DNA from: Platanthera guangdongensis
Taxonomy: Eukaryota > Streptophyta > Magnoliopsida > Asparagales > Orchidaceae
Direction: 5' to 3'
DNA: 64,000 nucleotides
Assembly (NCBI GenBank): GCA_039583875.1
Contig: CM077147.1
Location: 107,616,124-107,680,123 of the forward strand
The translations under genes and the position numbers were made by a program. The notes beneath the pieces were generated by a model. It was not told where the DNA came from, made no database searches, and saw nothing but the letters and a program-made list of their open reading frames with translations. Numbering within the stretch: the first letter of the stretch is position 1; each line of letters opens with the position of its first letter. Positions 1 through 11,995 of this stretch are shown here, piece by piece.

Positions 1-38
1 CAATTGATGCCTAGCACTAGAACTGAATTTAATGATCT

Positions 39-239
39 TGTTAAAGATAAGATAAATTAGCTCATTAGAGAGACCCATGTGTATTGGCTCATGTATAATT
101 CCTTTAGTCCCACATTGTACATGTAGGAGTCTCTCCCTCTTTCAACCTCTATATAAGTGTACGTAATCTTATTTTTGAGAATAATACAATTAAGGGTGAT
201 TTTCTCTCTCCTATTTTTCCTATTTTTCCTACTTCTACA
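39..239 (+). repeat. 5' LTR of outer copia
   Basis: Begins TGTTAAAGATAAG and ends CTTCTACA. It matches 19120-19312 over its whole length with about a dozen substitutions and one 10 bp TATTTTTCCT duplication. A TATA-type motif (CTATATAAG, about 149-157) marks the likely promoter, followed by a pyrimidine-rich stretch near the end. Confidence 0.92.
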
Positions 240-251
240 TGGTATCAGAGC
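240..251 (+). other. Primer binding site (initiator tRNA-Met type)
   Basis: TGGTATCAGAGC directly abuts the 5' LTR end. This is the usual copia minus-strand primer site, complementary to the 3' end of initiator tRNA-Met. Confidence 0.9.
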
Positions 252-1086
252 AACTCATCCCCTCCCGCGGTCTCAGAATTCTATCCGCCTCCTACTCACT
301 AGCAGCCTTCCTCATCCTACCCGCTCCTCTCTCCAGCCGCTTGACTCTGCGGCCTGCTTCTTCTAACCCGTTTCCTCTTCTCTCCGTGGTTTCACCCTCC
401 TCCCCAGGCTTCTTATAGCCTCCTCTCCCTGACTCGTGGGGTCCACGGGTTCTCGTCTACTCGCCGCGACCGTCTTCTTGTTGCTGCGACCAGCATCTCG
501 CCGCGACTTGCTCTTAGTCGTCGCGACTACCTTTTCTTCTTCCTTCTTCTCTCTCGTCGCCGCGAGCTGGCTCTTCTCAACGCGACCTCCTCTTAGCCTC
601 CACGACCTCCTCTTAGTCGCCACGACCTACTCTTAGCCGCCGCGACATGCTCTTAGTCGCCGCGACCTGTTTTTTTCTTTTCGCCGCGAGCTGCTTCTTC
701 TCGCCGCGACGTGCTCTTAATTGCCGCAATGTGTTCTTCTCTTAGTCGCCGCGACCTGCTCTTAGTCGTCGCGATCTGCCTTTTTCTTTTCGCCGCGAGC
801 TGCTTCTTCTCGCCGCGACGTTCTCTTAGTCGCCGCGAGCTGCTCTTAGTCGCCGCGATTTGCCTCTATTCGCCTTTTGGCCCTTCTCGCTGCGGTCTAA
901 TTTAAGTCGCTGCGACTTGTTTCCCTCCCTAGCTCGTTGCGCCCTGCTTTCATCTCTTGCTCGCCTTTCCTCTCCCTTGCGAGCTCCTGCTCCAGTCCGC
1001 TGCTTGTTTCGTTCTCGCAGTCTGTTCTGCTAGCCGCCCGGCTTGTTCTCCACTGCTTGCCGCTCCGCCTATTTCTTCTATCCGCC
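252..1086 (+). repeat. Untranslated leader with degenerate CGCCGCGAC/TGCTCTTAGT repeats
   Basis: Between the primer site and the gag ATG lies a pyrimidine-rich leader. From about 430 to 900 it is an imperfect tandem array built from GTCGCCGCGAC and CTGCTCTTAGT blocks. Open frames here are low-complexity products of the repeat, not genes. A similar leader, on the other strand, occurs at 27050-27870. Confidence 0.7.
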
Positions 1087-2046
1087 ATGGCATCCAGTGA
1101 TTCAACCGCGGCTACCTCCTCTCTACCCGCCTGTGCTGCTGTCCTGCCTGCCGAAGTGCGTGATGAACTTCGCATCACCACTCTCTCTCAATGGAAAGGC
1201 CAACTTTGTCGAATGAGCTAATTCTGTTCGTCGTGTTCTACAGACAAAGGGCCTGCTCGCTCACCTTACACGGGCCAAACTTGCTGACCCCTCTGATGAC
1301 TGGCTTCGTGATGACGGTCGGGTCCAATCTTGGTTGCTTAACTCTATGGACACCGAGCCTTACCGAATGATAGTGTATTATGAAACGGCTAAGGAAATGT
1401 GGGATAAGCTGCACTCCCTCTACTCTGGCAAAAATAGCGGACAACACATTTTCGACATTATCTCCGCTCTTCAATCACTGGATACTGGAACCACATGCGA
1501 CTTAACTTCTTTTGTTGTCAAGGCCAGAACCCTGGTCGAGGCCTGGATCCAACACCAACCTCCCTCTGCAAACCTTGCTACTCAATAGGCACAGAAGGAG
1601 GCTGTTGGGATCGCTATGATGATGACCCGTGTTCCTAGTCATCTTCACAGCGTCCGAGCCCAGATTCTCTCCTCTTCCACTACACCCTCTCTGTCTGATG
1701 TTTGCTCAATGGTGCTCAAAGTTACACAACCTCCCGAGGCTCCGTCCACTTTCTCTCCGGCTTTGCTCCAGCAACCCCTACTCCCTACTCCTGCTCCCTC
1801 TGGTCGAGGTTCTTCTACTACTCGGGGAGGCCGTTTCACGTCTCATGGTCGGGGACGTGCTGTGCGCTCTACTCTCAAGTGCACCTACTGTGGTCGTGAT
1901 GACCACCATGAAGCTACCTGCTATCACAAACATGGTTTGCCTCCTCATCTTACTGCTACTACGGCTGCTGCTCCTCCTACGGGCCCCTCTTCCACCGACC
2001 CCCCATCATCTGCTCAGAGAGATATCAATGACCTCCGCCTATAGAT
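1087..2046 (+). pseudogene. copia gag (capsid/nucleocapsid), broken
   Basis: Gag forms the cytoplasmic particle that packages element RNA. I place the start at ATG 1087, the first in a good context after the leader. The frame shifts near 1200-1220, then runs through a UBN2-type gag segment (key stretch KEMWDKLHSLY at 1390-1420). It crosses an in-frame TAG at 1586-1588 and reaches a CCHC zinc knuckle of type CX2CX4HX4C (about 1880-1925). A further TAG lies at 2042-2044. Length and domain order fit a copia gag of about 300 residues. It cannot give a full protein. Confidence 0.85.
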
Positions 2047-3790
2047 ACTACAACTGCAAGAGGTTGTCAACCGTTCCTCTGGCTCGGTTGCTTCCTTCTC
2101 TATTGAAGGTATCTTTTGTCTCTCCTACAGCTCTCAATGGATCTTAGATTCTGGGGCCACCCATCACATTACTTCTCAGAAACCTCCTCAGTACATGCAC
2201 ACTGAGTATCCCAAGTTTATCATTGTGGCAAATGACGATACAACTCCGGTGTCTGAAGCTGCTGATCTACAACTTACCCCTACTCTCTCCTTAACCTCGG
2301 TTATGCATGTTCTGGGATCTCCCTTCAACCTACTGTCTGTTAGTAGGCTTGCTCAAAATCTTGATTGTTGTCTAATCTTTTCTCCCTCTTCTTTTGTCAT
2401 GCAGGATCGTCGAACACAAACTATCATTGGTAGAGGACGGCTGTCAAACGAGCTTTATCTCCTGGATGTTCTTCCCACCTCCTTATTTGTTGTTCCCTCC
2501 GTCAATTGGCATCGTCGTTTTGGCCATGCTCCTCTTCAGATTCTCAAGAAGGCACTTCCTGATATCTCCTTGCAGAAATTCTCTTGTGAATCATGTATCT
2601 TTGGCAAGTAGCATCGTGTTTCTTTCCCTCCTGCATGTAATCAGAGTAGTACTCTGTTTTCTTTAGTTCATTTCGATATCTGGGGTCTGTATAAAATTCA
2701 AAGTATTTTTGGTTACCGGTACTTTGTCACCTTTATTGATGACTATTCACGCCTCACATGGCTTTATCTACTTCATGATCGTACTGATCTGACTTCTATT
2801 TTTCGTGTCTTTATTGTTGAAATACGTACGCAATTTTCTACAACAGTACAAACGCTTTGCACTGACAATGCTCGTGAAAACACTGGTCGCAGCTTCTCCA
2901 ATTTATGCTCCGACTTTGGGATAATTCATCAAACCTCGCGTGCTTATACACCCCAATAGAACGGTGTAGCCGAGCGAAAGAATCGTCATCTCCTTGATGT
3001 CACTCGGTCAATCATGCTTCAAATGCAGGTTCCCGCCGAATATTGGAACTTTGATGTCTTTACTGCTTGCTATCTCATTAATCGCATGCTCTCCTTCGTG
3101 CTTAACTTTGCCTCTTCGTTTGCTCTACTCTTTCCTTCCAAGACTCATTTTTCTCTCACGCCTCACACATTTGGTTGTACTTGTTATGTCCACTCTCTCG
3201 GAGCACCAAGTGACAAACTTGCCGCACGCGCTACCAAATGTATCTTTGTTGGCTACTCTCGTTCCCAAAAATGGTATGTTTGCTACTCTCCCACCGTCAA
3301 CAAGGTACTCGTCTCCGCAGATGTTACCTTTACTGGGGATGAAAGTTTTTTCTCCCACACCTCCACTCTACCAACTCAGTCCACTCTACCACCTCAGTTC
3401 ACTCTACCACCTCAGTCCACTATTCCTCGTCCGGTTGTCCCCGTCACATCTCTGCCTCCCACATCTTCCACTCCTCCAGTACCAACTTCACTCGACGCTC
3501 GTCCGGTACCAACTTCACCATCTCTCCCTCCTCCTCTACCTATATGTGTCTGCACTCGACGCTAGTTCAGGATTGCAGCCCGACAGCAGCCCCCTTCTAC
3601 TGATGATCTTCTGCGCATTGACGATCCCGCACCACCCTCTACGACTCATCTCATGGGAAACTATGTATCCCTCCATCGCCTCTCTCCACCTCTTCGCACT
3701 TTTGCCCTCTCTCTCTCTCTCCACTAATTCCATTCCTAACTCTTTGCAGGACGCTCTATAACATCTTGGCTGGCGTGCGGCCATAGACGA
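2047..3790 (+). pseudogene. copia protease and integrase, broken
   Basis: Continues the gag frame. The protease motif DSGATHH is at about 2148-2168. A GAG-pre-integrase/zinc segment follows (HRRFGH, then CESC, about 2508-2605). The integrase core has the three acidic positions: D in HFDIWG (about 2670), D in CTDNARE (about 2860), and E in NGVAERKN (about 2960-2985). In-frame stops interrupt at 2609-2611 and inside the TPQ-NGVAE motif (about 2957). The C-terminal part reaches about 3565 before a stop and a proline/serine-rich, degenerate linker. A frameshift precedes the RT. The family is certain, the product nonfunctional. Confidence 0.85.
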
Positions 3791-3794
3791 AGAG

Positions 3795-5220
3795 ATGACA
3801 ACTCTCTGTGCTAATCGGACATGGGACCTTGTTTCTCTCCCTCCTGATCAGTCTTGTGTTAGCTGCAAATGGGTCTTTACTATCAAACATGCTCCTGATG
3901 GAATAGTTGATCGTCTCAAAGCTCGTCTGGTGGCTAGAGGATTCACTCAGCAAGATGACCTCGACTATGACGAAACTTTCTCTCCAGTGGCAAAACTAAT
4001 ACTGTTCGGGTTCTAATCTCTCTTGTTGTTCACCGCCAATGGCCCCTTCATCAAATGGATATCAAAAATGTCTTTCTCAATGGCGATCTCCAAGAGACTG
4101 CATATATGCACCAACCACCTAGGTTTGAGACCACGAGAGAGTCTCGTGTATGTCATCTCAGGAAGTCTATATATGGTCTCAAACAATCCCCTCGCGTCTG
4201 GTTTGATAAGTTCAGTAAGGTGGTTCGCGAGATGAGATTCACTCGGAGCTCTGCTGATTTCTCTCTTTTTTCTCGTCATCAAGCAACATGGACAGTTCTT
4301 CTTCTTGTGTATGTGGATGACATTCTGATCACGGGAAACAACATCATCAGGATCCAGAACATCAAACAACATCTGAACTCCGCCTTCCAAACAAAGGATT
4401 TGGGTAATCTGCGATACTTTTTTGGACTTGAGGTTGCAAGACAACCGGATGGTCTGATCTTTTCTCAACGGAAGTATTGCATTGATCTTCTACAAAGTGC
4501 TGGCTATTCTGGATGCAAACCCACAGACACTCTGATGGATATGAATCATAAGCTGTCGGCACATGGCTCTGGGAATGACCATGTTCTTACCAATCCAGAG
4601 TACTATCGACGCTTGGTGGGGAAACTAATCTACCTCACAGTTACACGACCTGATATCTCATTTGTTGTTGGAGTGTAAGCCGATTCATGCATACTCCTCG
4701 AACTTCTCATCTTCAGGCCGTCGAGCGGATTCTCAGATATCTAAAGAAGGCTCCCGGACAAGGACTTGTTTATAAACCATCGACTTCATTATCTCTGGTT
4801 GCATACTCTGATGCTGACTACGTAGGGTCTCTTAATGATAGACACTCCACAACTGATTTTTGCACATACCTCGATGGACATCTTATTACCTGGCGTAGCA
4901 AGAAACAGATTATTTTTGCTCGCTCAGCTACTGAGGCAGAATATCGTGCGATGACAGCAGCCGTATCTGAGGTCACATGGCTAGAGGGTCTCCTCAGAGA
5001 TATGGGTCTCAAATTCTCCTCTCCTGCTATCCTGCTCTGTGATAATCAAGCTGTCATACATATTGCCAAGAATCTGGTGTTTCATGAGCGCACAAAGCAT
5101 ATCGAAGTTGACTGTCACTTCAGTCGGGAAAAGGTTCAATCGAAGAAGATAATATTGGAACACGTCTCGGCATCCAGTTAAGTTGCTGATATTTTCACCA
5201 AGGTTCTCTCTCGGACTTTG
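3795..5220 (+). pseudogene. copia reverse transcriptase and RNase H, broken
   Basis: RT begins with the KWVFTIK and [13 protein letters not shown] motifs (3870-3950), shifts frame near 4010, and continues with DIKNVFLNG (about 4057). The catalytic YVDD is at about 4309-4320. A stop and frameshift at about 4676 lead to the RNase H part, which has ayted-type motifs YSDADY (about 4805), SATEAEYRA (about 4925) and DNQAVIHIA (about 5041). A stop lies at about 5179. The 3' end leads into the polypurine tract TTGTGGGGGAG just before the nested insertion. Confidence 0.85.
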
Positions 5221-5277
5221 TACTATCAGTTCTTATCCAAGCTTAGCGCTTATGACTTGTACGCTCCAGCTTGTGGG

Positions 5278-5282
5278 GGAGT
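5278..5282 (+). repeat. Target duplication GGAGT of element A (left)
   Basis: GGAGT precedes the left LTR of element A and is repeated at 19116-19120. The last base of the right copy is also the first base of the outer element's 3' LTR, so the insertion struck the polypurine tract/LTR boundary. Confidence 0.9.
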
Positions 5283-5479
5283 TGTTGGGTCTATTGCCCA
5301 CAATGTCCCATATTTGAAAAAGTCAATCATATCAATGATATACATAAAGTTGTATTTGATGTGTGCTTAATTTCATGCATGCATGTTGTCCTTGAAACAT
5401 TGATAGGGCATGTATTTCAAGTGATTGGACAGGTGGACACAAAGATAGATGCTGGACAGGCAGGAATTTGCCTAAGTCC

Positions 5480-6525
5480 ACAGGCGTTGAGTGAAGCTGA
5501 CTCACTCAACGCCAGGTGCAGGAATTCGGTTAAGTCCACAGGCGTTGAGTGAAGTCAACTCACTCAACGCCAGATGCAAGGGAAGATACTGGATAGGATG
5601 GAAATCACCTAAGTTCACAGATATTGAGTGAAGTCTACTCACTCAATGCCAGGTAAGTAAAAGCGTTGAGTATAGCTTGGTTAGTCTAAGCCTATCTATT
5701 GACTAGACCGAAAAGTGGTTAAGTCCACATGCATTGAGTGTACTTTACTCACTCAACGTCATACAACAAAAAGCTGTGAGACAGGCTGAGACAGTCAAAG
5801 ACTAAGGAAAAACTGACTGAAATGTGGTCAAGTCCACAGGCATTGAGTGAAGTCTACTCACTCAACGTCATAACATCAAAATCGTTGTGTATTGCTCGAT
5901 CAGTCAAAGCCACAGAAAATCTGTATAAATATTTGACAAAGTCCACATGCGTTGATTGAAGGTTACTCACTCAACGCCATGTGATAAAAAGCGTTGACCG
6001 AACCTTTGTCAGTCAGAGACTGTGATTTCATAGAAATTTGGGTAAGTCCAAATGGGTTGAGTGTAGCTTACTCAATCAACGCCAGATAACAAAAGAATAT
6101 CTGTTAAGTAATTTGGCATTGAGTGAAGCTTACACACTCAACGCTAAGTGACAAATTATTTCCAAGTATTATGGCGTTGAGTGATGAAGTCTCACTCAAC
6201 GCCTAGAAACAGAAAGTTTGCCTAAGACAAAAGGCGTTGATTGATGAATACACACTCAACACTCTCAACGCCTAGTAACAGAAAGTTCGGCTAAGGCAAA
6301 ACGCGTTGAGTGATGAAGACACACTCAACGCTCTCAACGTCAGATAAGCATAAATATTTTCTAAGGCAAAAATTGTTGAGTGGACTCAACGCTCTCAACG
6401 CCTACAAGCAAAAAACTTTTTCTAAGTGTTTTGGCGTTGAGTGAAAGTTGCTCACTCATCGACTAGTTACAGAAATTCTGTCTAAGTGTTTTGGCGTTGA
6501 GTGATGCTTACTCACTCAACGTCTA
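5480..6525 (+). repeat. Array of CGTTGAGTGA...TCACTCAACG inverted pairs
   Basis: About a dozen units, mostly 60-110 bp apart. Each has GGCGTTGAGTGA, about 8 bases, then its reverse complement TCACTCAACGCC, so each unit can form a hairpin. Units are separated by diverged spacers that often contain AAGTCCACA. The same array recurs in the 3' LTR at 16740-17760. It lies upstream of the inferred LTR promoter. Confidence 0.88.
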
Positions 6526-7169
6526 TACTAATGATGTTTCATTTTGGCTAAGTCCACATAATGATGACGTCAGCAAAGTCAACATGTCAACTGTGTTCAA
6601 ATTAAGTACGGGAAAGCTACAGAACACGACAAACACTGCCGGAAGTCTACTGTACGACTTCTTCCGTTAAAGCAAGATGCAGCTGTCTGCTGCAGGTGGT
6701 CCCCACAAGCTTCCTGAAGCCGCGGAAGATAAAAGAGACAGCTCCCGAATGTTGAAGACAACTTTTAGGGTTTTACTCAACAAGAAAAAAGGCGGTTGAA
6801 CTTCATCTTCCTCGACATTGCTGCCGAGAAAAAGCTTGAAGTCTTCCAGCAGAACAAAAAGTTCAGTTAGCTGTAGCATTTTCTTTTGCTACAACAAGAT
6901 CAGAAATACTTCTGATAAAGAAAGCAACAAGAGCCTTCAGTTTTTTTGGAGGTTCAGTTAGCTGTTTGAAGAGCTCAAGACCAGCAGATCTCAGTCTTCT
7001 ACAGCAAGTTCAAAAACTACATTCCGAGTTACTTCCAGCAGAGGCAGCCTTCTATTAAAGAATATCTTCCTGCTGCTGCAAAGAAAGTTAGAGCTGAGAT
7101 AACTCAGCTCTAGGTGTTGACACAGAGAAATTTCTCTATGTCAAATTAATTAAAATAACTATTTTTCTG

Positions 7170-7620
7170 TAGGATCCTTTTGGATCTGAGCTGTAGGGCT
7201 TTTCGTCTGAGGTAGGGCAAATTTGCCTGAGCTGCAAGAGAGTTATACTCTCTGAGTGTAGGATCCAGTTTGGATCTGAGGTAGGTGATCATCTGATCAC
7301 TGAGCTGTAGGGCTTTTGGTCCTGAGGTGGGTGAGTCAATCTCACTGAGTTGTAGGGCACTTGTGGCTGAGCTGTAGGATCCTTGGGATCTGAGGTAGGG
7401 CCTTTGTGCCTGAGCTGTAGGAGATTCATTCTCTCTAAGATGAGATCCTTTGTGGATCTGAGGTACGGTTGTCCTCCCAGCCTGAGTTGTAGGGCCGTTG
7501 GCCTGAGATAGGTGATCTGTTGATCACTGAGTTGTAGGGCACTTGTGCTTGAGTTGTAAGTCTTGGAGGAGACTGAGAGATCCTGAGGGATCTGAGGTGT
7601 AAGCTCTTTGAACTGAGTTT
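7170..7620 (+). repeat. GAGCTGTAGG / GATCTGAGGT tandem array in LTR
   Basis: Short alternating units in which blocks such as GATCC...GGATC or GATCA...TGATC are each followed by TGAGCTGTAGG or TGAGGTAGG. Repeated at 18410-18860 in the 3' LTR. The related unit in element B is CCTACACTCAGCCACAAAGG on the other strand. Confidence 0.75.
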
Positions 7621-7873
7621 TGGAGAAGTACCTTGTCTAACAGAAAGTTAGAAAGGTGGGAGGAGAGTGGATGTACCCATAATCTGGAGAACCACTATAA
7701 TTTCTGTGTGTGCTTTTCTGTGTTGTTTTCTTTTTGCAGGTTCTAAAAAGCTAATAACTGCAAACACACTAAGTAAATAAAGAAGAAACATAAAAAAGCC
7801 ACAAGACATCAATAAACCTATTAACCTCCCCGCCCCTCTAGGTTGCAAGCTACCTTGAAAACAAACTTTCAAG

Positions 7874-7884
7874 TGGTATCAGAG
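7874..7884 (+). other. Primer binding site of element A
   Basis: TGGTATCAGAG two bases after the LTR end, matching the initiator tRNA-Met type used by copia. Element B has the same two-base spacer. Confidence 0.85.
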
Positions 7885-7949
7885 GGAGGTTGCTCAAAAA
7901 GGATTTAACAATCTGAGTGATCTCCAAGGGTAGCAACAACTCTGTTCTT

Positions 7950-10490
7950 ATGGGTTCTGGAGAGAGCCATAAGGAGCTAGGTTACATGAAACTCCTCATC
8001 TGCAGAAAAGAAACTTTTGAAATCTGGAAGGGGAGGGTCACGCTGTTTATGGAAGCCTCTGACCCTACAATCTTTGTGACTGTCAGAGAGGGACCTTTCA
8101 TCCCTATGAAGGTCTCAGTTCTGTATGCCAATGTCCAGACTCCCAAGACTTACTCAGAAATGACCAAGGATGAGGTCTTGTTGACTGCATTGGACAAGAG
8201 AGCCCAGAACATCATAGTCAGTGTTATTGATGAATCTACCTTTCAGAACATGATCCACTGCCAGACCTCCAAAGAGATGTGGGACACTATTGTGGTCTAC
8301 ATGGAGGGTACTGAAGAAATAAGAGATGATAGAAAAGTCATGCTCAACCAGGAGTACGAGGCTTTTAGGCAATCCCTGAAAGAGAACATAGCTACATGCT
8401 ATGAAAGATTTTTCAGGATCATTAATGAACTGAGGACCTCTGGGAGGGTCTTCAGTCATTATGAAATAAATGGCAAGTTTCCTAAGATCTCTCACTAGAG
8501 ACTAGGATACCGAGATCTGTGGCATAAGAAACGTGACCAAGCTTGCTAAGACTCCTCCCCAAACATTATTTAGAAAGTTGTCCTATGAGATGCAGCTAGT
8601 TGCTAGAAAAGAGGAGGAGGCTACCAACAGATCCCAAGCCAAGTAGAAGTCCTTGACATTCAAGGCAGAAAGCATCAGGAAGAGTAAGGAGAGGATTCCC
8701 TCTCCTCCAAGAAGACAAGCTGATTCTGACAGCTCAGAGTCAGATGCATCAGAATGCAGCGTGTCAGATGAGGACTTTGCTGACTTCTCCAGGAACTTTC
8801 AGAAGCTGATGAAAAAGAAACAGTGGAAGAGCAGACCTTCCACCTCTTCTCATCACAGAAGGAATCATTCCAAGGCTGAGAAGTATGATTCTAAACCCAG
8901 TAAATACAATTCCTCTAAAGTTGTCTGCTACTGTTACACCAAACCAGGGTATGTGATAGTTGGCTGCCCAGTGAAGAGAAAGGAAGCGGCCGAGAAGAAA
9001 CAACACTAGCACAATGGCAAGAAGGAGAAGTCCTTTCTTGTTAAGAAAGAGAAGAGTTGGACAGACTCATCTTCATCTGAGTCTGAAGAAGAAGAAACCT
9101 ATATTGGGTTAGTTGATGTTGCTGCTGAACAAGAAGCTGTAGCAGCAGATGAAGACTATCCTGCTGCCAGGATAGGTATCAGGGCTCCTCTATCACACTC
9201 AGATAGTGATTCAGAGGTGGATGATGAGGATGAAGAAGATGCCTACAGCTGCTGTGGGCTGATGACAATGACTGATGAGGAATCCAGCCAGGATCAGCCT
9301 GGTTAAAGCAAGGTAAAATCTCAATCAAGCTCTTGTTCCGAGTCTGGATATGAGACCAGTCCCTGTACAGAAGCCTCTTCATCCAATGGTGAAGATGATT
9401 CTGAATTAGAAGGAGATGTCAATCAATTGATTGACATGTATGGTGAACTTCTGTATGCATTTAAGAGGTGCAGGAAGTTGACTAAAAAGCAAGTTGTGGA
9501 GATTGCCTCTCTTCAGCTAACTGCAACCCAGCTGACTGAAACAACAACTCCGCTGGATCAGAAAGCAAGGGAAGTTAGCCAACTGAGAAACATCACTCTT
9601 ATTCAGATTGACACCATCAAGTTCAAGAATAGTCTCATAAGGGACCTTGAAAAAAGCTAGGGAGGGAGAAAAGAATAATGACTAGTTATTCAAAGCCAAG
9701 TACTGTGTTACCTTTGATAGACTCCTCCTCTCAAAAGGGTAAGAAGGGGTTGGGATACAAGGGAAGCACAAGAGTTGCTCCTTCCAAAGGGAAGGGCAAA
9801 GCTCCAGCTCCATCTCAGCCTCTTTCTTCCATGCCTCTCAATCCTTTTAGGAAAGTTCAGTTGCCTTCAAACAGATATGACCAAGAAAGAATCTTTGGTC
9901 ATTGGATGAATGACAGATCCACTGGTGTGAATAAAAATGTTCACAGCCATGGTGGAAGGTACAGCAGGGTGAGTGTCTTTAAGGCTTCCCATGAAGAAAT
10001 TCAAATGACTCATCCTACACCATTTGTCTTTGGTGCTCCAGCCTACACTCTCAAGAATGTGCCTGCAGCAAAGGTTCAGAATCATTCAGCAAAGAATCAG
10101 ACCAAGAGTCAGTCATCCTGTAAGCCTGGTTTGGGTGTGTCTAATGCCATCAAGAGCATGCTTTCTGAAAAGAAACTTACTGCTGCTGGCACTCAAAGCA
10201 GGCCAAACAAGCCAGCTAGAAGACTTAAGTCAAATCCTTGCTGAAAGGAATCTGAAAAAGGTTGTTGCTCCTCTTCCTACTGTTCATCCAACAGTTAACC
10301 AAACTGCTAGGCCTGCACAAAAAAGAAGATACAACATTCATGAATGTTGGTGATGTGACAAAGTGGGTCACTTTGCTGTAGACTGCTAACACAATTCAAG
10401 TATGTTAAGAGCAGCTGTTAGTCCACCAGTCAGAAATGTTGCTGGTAGACAAGGTCTTTTTCAGATTAACATACACCTGCCACCTAGGAC
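7950..10490 (+). pseudogene. SIRE-like copia gag, broken
   Basis: The start is ATG 7950 (MGSGESHKELG), chosen because it aligns with the start of gag in element B. The UBN2-type capsid segment is read to a TAG at 8496-8498, then frames alternate. A serine/acid-rich segment with a first zinc knuckle (about 8925-8975) has lost the CCHC histidine. Further pieces lie at 9427-9658 and 9678-10242. A second zinc knuckle (about 10345-10390) is interrupted by a stop after ECW. It is much longer than a usual copia gag, as in SIRE elements. Numerous stops make it nonfunctional. Confidence 0.8.
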
Positions 10491-10539
10491 CCAATAGATA
10501 TTGGGGTCCTAAGGTAAAATAAATTGTGCGATGCAGGTT

Positions 10540-11995
10540 AGTCCAAGTGTCCATACCCCTATATGATACTTGAACAGTGTTTGTTCCAGGCACATGACTG
10601 GGACAAGGAGCAACTTAAAAGAGTACACTCCAATGAAAGATGGACCCAAAGTTATCTTTGGTGGTTCAGAAAAAGAGGTGACTAGAGGCTATTGTAAGAT
10701 TACCGTCACCATCACAAAAGTGGTTTATGTTGAAAGTTTGCAACACAACCCCATAAGCATAAGACAACTCTCTGATCTTGATTATGTTATTGTCTTCCAC
10801 AAAGATGACTGTCAAGTTAAGAGGTCAAGTGACCAAAAGGTCATCTTGACAGGCATTATGAGTGGAAAGGTTTATTGTTTAAACTTTCATTGTCTAGATA
10901 CAGACTCTTTTGTTTGTCTAATGGCAAATGAGAAAGTCTTATATTGTGTCCAATGGCATAAGAGGATATCTAATTTGAATTACAAGACTATTGACAAGCT
11001 CTTTAGTCAAGAGGTAGTTAGGAATGATCCTAATGTGAAGTGCACCAAGGAGGACATTTGCTTAGCATGCCAAAAGGGCAAGCAGACCAAAGCCTCCATC
11101 AAGAGAATTGGGACCAAAGACTCTGTGAGGTGTTTGTACCTCTTGCATACGAACTTGTTTGGTCCTATGTCAGTTCATAATCTTGGTAGGAAAGTCTACA
11201 CCCTTATAGTGGTTGATGACTATTCCAGGTTTTCTTGGGTGTTCTTTTTCAAGAAAAAGAATGAAACTCTTGACATTTTAATCAAGTTTGTCAAATAAAT
11301 TCAGAATGAGTTTAACAGTTCAGTGGTCAAAATCAGAAGTAATCATGTAACTGAGTTCCAGTCTGAAAGCATGACAATGTTCTGTGAAGAGCAATAGATT
11401 CATCAAGAATTTTCTTCTCCAAGAACTCCCCAGCAAAATGAGATTGTTGAGAGAAAAAATAAGACTCTCATACAGGCTGAAAGAACTTTGTTGAGTGATA
11501 CATCTCTCCCAGAATATTTCTAGGCTGAGGCAGTTAATACTGCATGTCATGTCCTCAACAGGGCCTCTATCATCAAGTGTCACAAGAAGACTCCATATGA
11601 GATTTTGAAAGGCAGAAAACTAAACCTGGGCTATCTCAGAATTTTTGATAGTAAGTGTTATGTGTTTCACAATGGAAAATCCTATGTGACTAAGTTTGCT
11701 GCCAAGTCCTTTGATGAGATTTTTGTTGGGTAAAGCAATCATAGAAAAGTCTATATCATCTACAACTTGAAAAGTCAAGTTGTAGAAGAATCTGTACATG
11801 TAGTCTTTGAAGAGTCTACTATGATTAACAGTGAGCTGTCAAGCTCCTCTTCTAGTACTGCTGGTATAGACGAGATGATGGACCAGCTAACCATCAAGGA
11901 AGCAGCTCCAGTTATCCAAGATAAAGTGGACATTCCAGTAAAGGGACTGCAAGACACAAATGAGGTGCATGAAGATCAGCAAGAAGCTGCCCTGT
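10540..11995 (+). pseudogene. SIRE-like protease and integrase, broken
   Basis: The protease segment aligns with element B's WYLDSGCSRHMTG, but here the W is a stop and the catalytic DSG reads NSV (about 10573-10581). The GAG-pre-integrase segment follows, with HKRISN and CLACQKGK (about 10950-11085). The integrase D of LFGP context reads N (HTNLFGP, about 11147). The second acidic position lies in a degraded RSNHVTEF (about 11335). The E motif EIVERKN is at about 11440. In-frame stops occur at 11296-11298 and about 11395, plus others later. It is a relic with several catalytic residues gone. Confidence 0.8.

Larger units (their letters stand above)
5283..7871 (+). repeat. 5' LTR of element A
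   Basis: Starts TGTTGGGTCTATTGCC and ends ACTTTCA. It has three zones: a palindrome array (5480-6525), a putative core promoter containing TGACGTCA (about 6566) and a weak TATA-like GATAAAAG (about 6728), and a second array of GAGCTGTAGG/GATCTGAGGT units (7170-7620). By eye the two LTRs differ at roughly one base in ten. Confidence 0.9.

Noticed and set aside
937..1221. Separate small gene at 937-1221
   Set aside because: Only the part from ATG 1087 resembles a copia gag start; the rest is leader.
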